A stretch of DNA of 5,072 nt, taken from NCBI GenBank assembly GCA_030040235.1, contig JASHUC010000335.1, positions 1 through 5,072 of the forward strand. The letters run 5' to 3'. This document shows, one piece after another, positions 1-5,072 of the stretch. This stretch comes from Gammaproteobacteria bacterium. Its GTDB lineage: Bacteria > Pseudomonadota > Gammaproteobacteria > Steroidobacterales > Steroidobacteraceae. The notes beneath the pieces are model-generated. The model searched no databases and was not told the origin of the DNA. It saw nothing but the letters and a program-made list of their open reading frames with translations. Position 1 is the stretch's first letter. Each line of letters starts with the position of its first letter. Both the position numbers and the translations under genes were made by a program.

Positions 1-696
1 GGGCTGGTCCACACCGTGACCAAGCTGCGCGGCTATCGCCAGGACATCATCGACGAGCGCGCGGGCGAGAGCATCGCGGGGGTCCTCGTCGAGGAATCCG
101 GTGCGCCGGTCATCCTGATCGTTCGAGTCAGGGTGGAGGGCGAGAAGATCAGCGAGCTCGAGCTGGTCGCCACCCGCAGCCGCGCGGAGGGTCTGAGCTT
201 CACCATCGACACCTTGAACGCGCCCAGCGAGGAGATGAACTTCGTGCCGCACCCCTCGCAGCTCGCGACACGCGAGCAGGCGATCGAGATCGCCCTGCAC
301 TACCCGAAGGGCCTGAACTCTGCGGAAACCTTCGCTTCGGTGGGAACGCCGTTCGCACCGGGCACCAGGCGCGTCGAGAACGGCGCGGTGATGGCGGGGC
401 CCGACTGCGTGTTCAGCCCCACCTGCAAGGACATCGCCACGCAATCGCTGCGGATCTTCAAGCGCCTCGGCCACGTCACCGTGCGTTCCATCTACGTGGA
501 TGAGCGGATGGGCATCGTCGTGCTGCGCCTTTCCTGGAACGTGCGCGGTCCGGGTTCCGACAAGCTCACGGCGTTCGAGCTGTTCAAGGTCTACGACGGG
601 GAGATCCACAAGGTCGAAGCCTTCATCCGGCTATTTCCTCCGGAGCTCGAACTGGGTGGATGGCCGGTGACGGTCAGTCAGCCGTACGAGCGCTGA
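1..696 (+). CDS. DUF8021-like protein, 5' end outside window
   Basis: The frame is open from the first base to a TGA at 694-696 (231 codons). A GTG at 16 is available, but it has no ribosome binding site and the codons before it already fit the family, so I treat the gene as cut by the window edge. The layout resembles DUF8021 proteins. It has an early Gly-Leu-x-x-Thr then Tyr-Arg-x-Asp segment, a beta hairpin rich in Val/Arg ending in a 'KISELELVATR' strand, a 'GTRRVENG' motif near 367-384, and a C-terminal 'AFELFKVYDGEIHKVEAF' segment followed by a Gly-Trp. Two cysteines (codons at 406 and 424) flank a short loop. The family is thought to have an NTF2/SnoaL-like fold and has no established function. 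The missing N-terminus, probably 80-100 residues, would show whether there is a signal peptide. The gene may be co-transcribed with the dehydrogenase 104 bp downstream. The family call is from memory of the pattern and is moderately sure. Confidence 0.7.
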   Translation, partial: GLVHTVTKLRGYRQDIIDERAGESIAGVLVEESGAPVILIVRVRVEGEKISELELVATRSRAEGLSFTIDTLNAPSEEMNFVPHPSQLATREQAIEIALHYPKGLNSAETFASVGTPFAPGTRRVENGAVMAGPDCVFSPTCKDIATQSLRIFKRLGHVTVRSIYVDERMGIVVLRLSWNVRGPGSDKLTAFELFKVYDGEIHKVEAFIRLFPPELELGGWPVTVSQPYER

Positions 697-800
697 TGCC
701 GGATTTGCCGAACAGCATCTGTAGCAGGTACGCTGCGGCCGCGACTCCGGTCTTGCACGCACTGCGCGGCGCCGGTGGATTTCTTCGCGGGGGGAACCTG
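697..800 (+). other. Leader between DUF8021-like gene and dehydrogenase
   Basis: This 104-bp stretch has no stop codon in the frame of the downstream dehydrogenase. An ATG at 696-698 overlaps the upstream TGA (TGATG) and could add 35 residues to the dehydrogenase. That extension (MPDLPNSIC...) would bury the clear lipoprotein signal in the chain, so I regard the stretch as untranslated leader or, at most, a coupling leader peptide. No convincing promoter or terminator was seen. Confidence 0.45.
789..796 (+). promoter_or_regulatory. Ribosome binding site of the dehydrogenase
   Basis: The purine run GGGGGGAA ends four bases before the ATG at 801. It is a loose, rather close match to a Shine-Dalgarno site. 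Together with the lipoprotein signal that begins exactly at 801, it decides this start over the in-frame candidates at 660 and 696. Confidence 0.5.
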
Positions 801-2954
801 ATGCGTCGATTGATCTTGGGTCTGGTCGTTGCGGCCGGTGTGACCGCGTGCACCACTCCAGCCCCCACGGGCACATCCGGTTCGAGCACAACCGCTGCGG
901 GTGCCAGGCACAACCCCAACGATGTCGAGTGGACGCAGCACGGAGGCAACCCGGACGGGCAGTTCTATAGCAAGCTCGACCAGGTGAACGTCGACAACGT
1001 CGGGCAGCTGGGACTTGCCTGGTATGCGAACATCCCCGAGCGCGGCGGCTACCAGAGCACACCGCTGGTGATTGACGGGGTGCTCTACATGACGGCTCCG
1101 TGGAGCAGCCTCTACGCTTTCGACGCGAAGACCGGCAAGCAATTGTGGAAGTTCGACCCGCAGGCGCCGCGCGAGATCGCCGCCACCTCGATCTGCTGCA
1201 ACATCTCCAACCGCGGCGCGGCCTATGCGGACGGCAAGATCATCTGGGGCACCATCGACGGGCGCCTGATGGCAGTGGATGCGAAGACCGGCCATAAGGT
1301 CTGGGAAGCGCGCGTCGCGGATCCGAAGCTGCAGTACTCGATCACCGGCGCGCCGCGCATCGGCGATGGCCTGGTGTTCATCGGCGTGGGCGGTTCGGAG
1401 TTCTACACCCGAGGCTTCCTCGTCGCGTACGACGTGAAGACCGGCAAGCGGGTCTGGAAGTTCTACACCGTGCCGGGCGACCCCTCGAAGGGCCCGGACG
1501 GTGAGGCGTCCGATGACGTGATGCCGATGGCCGCCAAGACCTGGCACGGCAAGTGGTGGGAGAAAGGCGGTGGCGGCAGCACGTGGGACGGCATCATCTA
1601 CGATCCGCAGACGGACCTGGTGATCTTCGGCACCGGCAATGGCATCCCGTGGCCGGCCGACCTGCGTTCGCCGGGCGGGGGCGACAACCTCTTCATCTCC
1701 TCAATCATCGCGGTGCATGCGAAGACCGGCAAGTACAAGTGGCACTACCAGGCCACGCCGATGGACGGCTTCGACTTCGACAACACCGCACCGCTGACGC
1801 TCGCGGACATCACCGTCGATGGCCAGCGCAAGCACGTGGTGATGCAGGCGCCAAAGAACGGCGTGTTCTACGTGATCGAGGCCGCCACCGGCAAGGTGGT
1901 GTCAGCGGATCCGTATGTACCGAAGATCAACTGGGCGCTGGGCTTCGACAAAGCGCATAACTGGAAGCCCATCCTCAATCCGGAAGCCAACTACGGCAAG
2001 ACCGGCAAGGGTTTCTGGGTGCTGCCTTCGCAGGCGCACGTGTGGCAACCGCAGTCGTTCAATCCGCAGACGGGCCTGGTGTACGTGCCGACGCGCCGCA
2101 GCGTGGGTTCGTTCTACGCCGAGAAAGGCGGCCGCATCCTGGGCAACCAGATGGTGGACGTCAGCATGTTTCATAGGCCGGAAGGCAAGCGGCCCGAGGT
2201 CGAGAACCCCGGTGCCTACCTGCTGGCTTGGGATCCGGTGGCCCGCAAGGTGGCCTGGGAGCAGCGCGAAGGCAGCGGCAACGCCGGCACGCTCACGACC
2301 GCAGGCAACCTCGTATTCCAGGGCACGCCAGGGAAGAAGTTCTCGGCGTTTCGCGCCGACACGGGCGAGAAGGTGTGGTCGGTCGACGCCCAGGGCAACG
2401 TCGTGCCGGACCCAGTGACGTACTCGATCGACGGCGTGCAGTACATCGCGGCGATCTCCTCGGCGAGCACCGGCTTTGCCGCCGCCGCCGGCACCAACCA
2501 CCTGCTGGTGTACAGGCTCAACGGTACCGTGCAGCTGCCGCCGGCTCCACCGCCGGTGCCGCAGGTGCTCAACCCGCCGCCCGACTTCGGCGACGCGGCG
2601 ATGCACGCGCGCGGCCAGGACCTCTACCAGCGCAACTGCAGCGGCTGCCACGAGGGTGGGCGCCTGTTCAGTGGCTTCCCGGATCTCAACTACACGATCG
2701 CACTCAACAACGCCCCTCTATTCAAGGCCATCGTGGTCGATGGCGCGCTCGCCGAGAACGGCATGATCTCGTTCAAGAATTCACTGAAGGCGGAGGATGC
2801 AGAGGCGATCCGCTCTTTCCTCGTCGCGCGCGCGAACGAGCTCAAGCGACACCCGCCGCGGATGTTCGGGCGGGGTGGTCGTGGTGGCCCGCCTCCGGGG
2901 GCTGGCCCGCCCGCTTCGGGTGGTCCACCGCCTGGGCCGAGCGCGCACCAGTAG
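801..2954 (+). CDS. PQQ-dependent quinohemoprotein alcohol dehydrogenase (lipoprotein)
   Basis: This 717-residue enzyme of the methanol/ethanol dehydrogenase family should oxidise an alcohol or aldehyde in the periplasm. PQQ reduces a fused haem c. Residues 1-17 form a lipoprotein signal (MRRLILGLVVAAGVTAC, lipid-carrying Cys17), followed by a Ser/Thr-rich spacer to about residue 40. The propeller spans about 45-575 and shows repeated tryptophan-docking motifs (DAKTGKxxW near 108, 160, 211 and 306). Visible active-site residues are the vicinal pair Cys132-Cys133, Arg138, metal ligand Glu200, PQQ-stacking Trp262, metal ligand Asn280, catalytic Asp325 and Lys352. Their spacing fits methanol dehydrogenase closely. 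Asp327, two after the catalytic Asp, is the lanthanide signature. A Pro-rich linker (580-594) leads to the cytochrome c, with CSGCH at 613-617 and Met655 as likely axial ligand. Residues 684-717 are a Gly/Pro/Arg-rich tail. The usual WNGG motif reads GNAG (493-496). The substrate cannot be read from sequence, and no PQQ synthesis genes are in the window. Confidence 0.93.
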   Translation: MRRLILGLVVAAGVTACTTPAPTGTSGSSTTAAGARHNPNDVEWTQHGGNPDGQFYSKLDQVNVDNVGQLGLAWYANIPERGGYQSTPLVIDGVLYMTAPWSSLYAFDAKTGKQLWKFDPQAPREIAATSICCNISNRGAAYADGKIIWGTIDGRLMAVDAKTGHKVWEARVADPKLQYSITGAPRIGDGLVFIGVGGSEFYTRGFLVAYDVKTGKRVWKFYTVPGDPSKGPDGEASDDVMPMAAKTWHGKWWEKGGGGSTWDGIIYDPQTDLVIFGTGNGIPWPADLRSPGGGDNLFISSIIAVHAKTGKYKWHYQATPMDGFDFDNTAPLTLADITVDGQRKHVVMQAPKNGVFYVIEAATGKVVSADPYVPKINWALGFDKAHNWKPILNPEANYGKTGKGFWVLPSQAHVWQPQSFNPQTGLVYVPTRRSVGSFYAEKGGRILGNQMVDVSMFHRPEGKRPEVENPGAYLLAWDPVARKVAWEQREGSGNAGTLTTAGNLVFQGTPGKKFSAFRADTGEKVWSVDAQGNVVPDPVTYSIDGVQYIAAISSASTGFAAAAGTNHLLVYRLNGTVQLPPAPPPVPQVLNPPPDFGDAAMHARGQDLYQRNCSGCHEGGRLFSGFPDLNYTIALNNAPLFKAIVVDGALAENGMISFKNSLKAEDAEAIRSFLVARANELKRHPPRMFGRGGRGGPPPGAGPPASGGPPPGPSAHQ

Positions 2955-4118
2955 GTGCGACCGACGCTGTACCCGTTGCCATCGCGCAAGCTCGCACTCC
3001 AGGTCGGTGGATGGACCGCGGCGGGGCTGTTCTTCTTCAGCCAATCGGCCACCCGGAGCCTTATCGAGCGCAATCCGGCGCTGTGGTGGGGAACGCTTGC
3101 CCATTATCTGATAGGCGTCTATGTCGTCGCGCTCCTCGCGCCGGTCATCCTCTGGCCTTCCCGGCGACTGCCGATCGAAAGGGCCATCTGGCTCAGGCGC
3201 AGCGGTCTTCACCTCCTTCTTAGCATCATCTTCTCGTTCCTGATTCTCGCGCTCGCCGCCGCGAATGACTCGCTCACCAGCTTGCTGCAGGGTTCGCCGC
3301 ATGCGTTCTGGGACACCTACCGCTCAATGCTCATCTGGAACTTCCATGCGGGTGTCACTCTCTACTGGCTCCTGGTGGGTGGCGACCACGCCCTGCGCTA
3401 TTACCGCAAGTACCGGGATGGCGAGAAGGAGAGATTACGGCTGGCGTTGCGGGCATCGGAGCTGCAGCAGCAGCTCACCGGCGCCGAGCTCCAAGCGCTC
3501 AAAGCGCAGCTACATCCGCACTTCCTGTTCAACACGCTGAACGCCGTCATGGTCCTGGTGCGGCGCGGTCGAGCGGAAGAAGCAGAGAGAACGCTCGGGC
3601 TCCTGAGCGCTCTCCTCCGATGCGTCCTGGAGGATATCCAATCGCACGAGGTTCCCCTTCGCCGCGAGCTCGACTTCCTACGTCTCTATCTGGCGATAGA
3701 GCAGGTCCGGTTCGGAGACCGATTGCGCGTCGAAACGCTCATCGAACCCGAAACGCTGGATGCCGCGGTGCCGCACCTGTGTCTACAGCCGCTCGTCGAG
3801 AACGCGATCCGCCACGGCATCGGACAAAGCTCGTCGGCCGGGCAGGTTTCGATTCGTACGCAGCGCACAGACGGCCGGCTGGAGATCTTCATCGACGATG
3901 ATGGCCCTGGGATGCGCGCAACGCCAGGCAATGGGCTCGGACTTGCGAATGTTCGCAACCGCCTCGCGCATCTCTATGGCGCCTCAGGCCTGCTGCAGGT
4001 GGCAAACAAGGTCGGTCGCGGCGTACGGGCGGCGTTGTCCATTCCCTATCGTGACGCTGGCGGCGGTTGCGAGGCCCGCCGGGAGGCGATTCATGTCACT
4101 GAAAGCATTGCTGGTTGA
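2955..4118 (+). CDS. LytS/YehU-type membrane sensor histidine kinase
   Basis: This 387-residue kinase autophosphorylates and passes phosphate to the regulator encoded next to it. Four hydrophobic segments (about 13-29, 45-67, 84-102 and 121-143) with positive charges at the N-terminus, after helix 2 and after helix 4 put both ends in the cytoplasm. The outer loops are only about 15-18 residues, so there is no separate periplasmic sensor domain and sensing probably happens in or near the membrane. A charged coiled coil (about 148-183) leads to the His_kinase box LHPHFLFNTLN with phosphoacceptor His189. The ATPase domain shows the N box around Glu282/Asn283/His287, the G1 box DDDGPGM (314-320) and the G2 box GNGLGLANV (from 325). 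The GTG start follows the dehydrogenase stop directly (TAGGTG) and lacks its own ribosome binding site, so translation is probably coupled. No Met occurs between the start and helix 4, so an alternative ATG start is excluded. The family call is firm; the signal is unknown. Confidence 0.93.
   Translation: MRPTLYPLPSRKLALQVGGWTAAGLFFFSQSATRSLIERNPALWWGTLAHYLIGVYVVALLAPVILWPSRRLPIERAIWLRRSGLHLLLSIIFSFLILALAAANDSLTSLLQGSPHAFWDTYRSMLIWNFHAGVTLYWLLVGGDHALRYYRKYRDGEKERLRLALRASELQQQLTGAELQALKAQLHPHFLFNTLNAVMVLVRRGRAEEAERTLGLLSALLRCVLEDIQSHEVPLRRELDFLRLYLAIEQVRFGDRLRVETLIEPETLDAAVPHLCLQPLVENAIRHGIGQSSSAGQVSIRTQRTDGRLEIFIDDDGPGMRATPGNGLGLANVRNRLAHLYGASGLLQVANKVGRGVRAALSIPYRDAGGGCEARREAIHVTESIAG
4081..4086 (+). 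promoter_or_regulatory. Ribosome binding site of the response regulator
   Basis: GGGAGG lies six bases before the ATG at 4093, inside the end of the kinase gene. It fixes the regulator start and the 26-bp overlap with the kinase. Confidence 0.7.
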
Positions 4119-4857
4119 TGACGAGCCGCTCGCCCGCGAGGGTCTGCGCGATCTGGTTTCGCGGGACCCGGAGTTCGCGGCCATCCACGAAGCACGAGAC
4201 GGGCGCGAAGCGGTCGCCGCGATTCAGACGCTTCACCCTGATCTGGTGTTTCTCGACATCCAGATGCCGGAAATGGACGGCTTATCCGTGTTACGTGAGA
4301 TCGGCATTGTGGCGCCGGTCACCGTCTTCGTGACGGCCTACGATCGCTACGCCATCGATGCCTTCGAGTTCAATGCAGTGGACTACCTGCTGAAGCCCGT
4401 AACGGGCGACCGATTTGCGCTGGCGCTCGCACGCGCCAAGAAGCGGCTGCACTCTGGCCTGCCGCAGGATGCGAACCAACGGATACTGATGCTCATTGAG
4501 CAACTCGCCGCGCCGCGACACTTTCTTGAGCGCATTGCCGTTCGATCTGCGGGCAAGACGGTACTCGTCGACGTAGATGATATTCGGTGGATTCGGGCTG
4601 CGGAAAACTACGCCGAGTTGAATGTCGGTCGCGCCACGCATCTGCTCCATGTCACGATGAACGCGCTGGAGCGTTCGCTCGATCCGGCGGTGTTCGTGCG
4701 CATCCATCGTTCGATCATCGTGAATATCGGCCACGTAGAGGAGCTGCGACCGGTAGCGCACGGCGAGTACATCCTGACGCTGCGCAACGGCGAACGTATG
4801 AAGTCCTCGCGAGGTTATCAGGAGCGGATGAGGGCGCTTGTCTCGAATCCATTCTGA
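4093..4857 (+). CDS. LytTR-family response regulator
   Basis: This 254-residue cytoplasmic transcription regulator is the likely partner of the preceding kinase. The receiver domain (about 3-120) is complete: acidic pocket Asp9/Asp10, phosphoacceptor Asp55 in 'LVFLDIQMPEMDG', switch Thr81 and conserved Lys101-Pro102 in 'DYLLKPV'. After a linker of about 30 residues, a LytTR DNA-binding domain occupies about 148-252. It is recognised by 'RIAVRSAGKTVLVDVDDI', the 'ENYAELNV' turn, 'FVRIHRSIIVNI' and a final 'ERMKSSRGY' where many relatives read LPVSRRY. Length and order are normal for the LytR/AlgR type. The ATG is chosen because of the GGGAGG site and because the chain then starts a few residues before the first receiver strand. 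The 26-bp overlap with the kinase implies co-transcription and coupled translation. LytTR proteins usually bind paired 9-bp direct repeats; one weak candidate lies 72 bp downstream of this gene. The target genes are unknown. Confidence 0.94.
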   Translation: MSLKALLVDDEPLAREGLRDLVSRDPEFAAIHEARDGREAVAAIQTLHPDLVFLDIQMPEMDGLSVLREIGIVAPVTVFVTAYDRYAIDAFEFNAVDYLLKPVTGDRFALALARAKKRLHSGLPQDANQRILMLIEQLAAPRHFLERIAVRSAGKTVLVDVDDIRWIRAAENYAELNVGRATHLLHVTMNALERSLDPAVFVRIHRSIIVNIGHVEELRPVAHGEYILTLRNGERMKSSRGYQERMRALVSNPF

Positions 4858-4862
4858 CCTCC

Positions 4863-4884
4863 GCCCGCGGACTCCCCGGCGGGC
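4863..4884 (+). terminator. Possible short GC hairpin after the regulator
   Basis: GCCCGC (4863-4868) and GCGGGC (4879-4884) form a perfect 6-bp stem with a 10-base loop, starting five bases after the regulator stop. There is no T-tract after it, so it is not a standard intrinsic terminator. It may be an mRNA end-stabilising hairpin or chance in GC-rich DNA. Confidence 0.25.
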
Positions 4885-4928
4885 ACAGCCGCAGTGGTCC
4901 ATCGGTCCGGCCGACGATCCACCCTGAA

Positions 4929-4961
4929 GAGCCGTTCGTCCATCCGGGGAGCCGACTCGTC
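4929..4961 (+). repeat. Imperfect direct repeat, possible regulator-binding pair
   Basis: GAGCCGTTCGTC (4929-4940) and GAGCCGACTCGTC (4949-4961) are near copies starting 20 bp apart, about two helical turns. GCCGTTCGT (4931-4939) fits eight of nine positions of the general LytTR consensus as I remember it (W-M-M-G-T-T-N-R-K). The second copy fits poorly, with GAC for GTT and one extra base. It sits about 70 bp before the next gene, where an activator or repressor site would be expected. This is a suggestion only. Confidence 0.3.
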
Positions 4962-5017
4962 AAATCACCATTTCCCCTGCTCATCGCCGGGTCACACTGC
5001 CGGTGTCATGCCGCTCA

Positions 5018-5026
5018 GGGGAGGGG
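5018..5026 (+). promoter_or_regulatory. Strong ribosome binding site of the last gene
   Basis: GGGGAGGGG contains GGAGG seven bases before the ATG at 5032. It is the strongest Shine-Dalgarno-like site in the window and is the main reason to call the gene that follows. Confidence 0.55.
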
Positions 5027-5031
5027 AATCA

Positions 5032-5072
5032 ATGGGCCGGATCAGGGTGTGCGACGTGCTTCTGGTCGTGGG
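5032..5072 (+). CDS. Start of an unidentified gene, 3' end outside window
   Basis: Thirteen codons (MGRIRVCDVLLVVG and onward) are visible before the window ends. The start is supported by the purine-rich site just before it and by the 174-bp non-coding gap that separates it from the regulator. The short basic start followed by a hydrophobic run (VLLVV) could begin a signal peptide or membrane helix, but too little is visible to name a product. Its place after a two-component pair and a possible LytTR-type repeat makes it a candidate target of that regulator. Confidence 0.5.
   Translation, partial: MGRIRVCDVLLVV

Noticed and set aside
705..734. Possible promoter TTGCCG - 18 bp - TACGCT before the dehydrogenase
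   Set aside because: Only four and three of six positions match the sigma-70 boxes, which is expected by chance in such a stretch.
660..800. Longer dehydrogenase start at 660 (ATG or GTG-type upstream start)
   Set aside because: It would overlap the preceding gene by 37 bp and put a lipoprotein signal 64 residues into the chain. The start at 801 begins exactly with the signal peptide and has a purine-rich site before it.
678..1547. Long open frames on the minus strand (also at 1902-2651, 2781-3302 and 4291-4902)
   Set aside because: They lie opposite clear enzyme, kinase and regulator genes. Their Arg/Ala/His-rich translations have no recognisable motif, which is typical of antisense shadows in GC-rich DNA.
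2228..3223. Plus-strand 331-codon open frame across the dehydrogenase-kinase junction
   Set aside because: It overlaps both well-supported genes in another frame and reads as low-complexity Arg/Gly/Ala sequence.
4894..4922. Imperfect hairpin GTGG...TCGG / CCGA...CCAC after the regulator
   Set aside because: Only two 4-bp arms pair, with mismatches between them and no T-tract, so it is too weak to call a terminator or operator.
4994..5006. Small inverted repeat ACAC-TGCCG-GTGT before the last gene
   Set aside because: The 4-bp arms are too short to separate from chance, although the position close to a start codon is suggestive.

Overview
The window looks like part of a GC-rich bacterial chromosome, most likely a soil or freshwater member of the Pseudomonadota. 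A Steroidobacter- or Xanthomonadales-like gammaproteobacterium is my guess, inferred from the style of the proteins; no rRNA or marker gene confirms it. All supported genes lie on the + strand and are tightly packed. I found no tRNA, rRNA, CRISPR array, insertion sequence or phage signature.

Layout. Positions 1-696 hold the C-terminal part of a DUF8021-like protein whose 5' end lies before the window. After a 104-bp gap, 801-2954 encodes a 717-residue PQQ-dependent alcohol dehydrogenase of the quinohemoprotein type, with a lipoprotein signal peptide, an eight-bladed propeller, a C-terminal cytochrome c and a Gly/Pro-rich tail. Its TAG stop is followed with no gap by the GTG start of a four-helix membrane histidine kinase of the LytS/YehU type (2955-4118). 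The kinase overlaps by 26 bp a LytTR-type response regulator (4093-4857). A 174-bp non-coding stretch follows, with a small GC-rich hairpin and a 20-bp-spaced direct repeat. The first 13 codons of another gene begin at 5032 behind a very strong ribosome binding site.

How the genes may work together. The dehydrogenase should oxidise an alcohol or aldehyde on the periplasmic side and pass electrons from PQQ to its own haem c. Its active site carries the extra aspartate, two residues after the catalytic one, that marks lanthanide-using enzymes such as XoxF and PedH. The kinase and regulator are probably co-transcribed and translationally coupled with the enzyme, so the pair may sense its substrate, its product, redox state or metal supply. 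It may control this operon or the gene starting at 5032. That coupling of a predicted lanthanide quinohemoprotein to a LytS/LytTR pair is the most interesting feature here. The characterised lanthanide regulators I know of (PedS2/PedR2, MxcQE/MxbDM) do not use a LytTR output domain. The functional link is inferred from gene order only.
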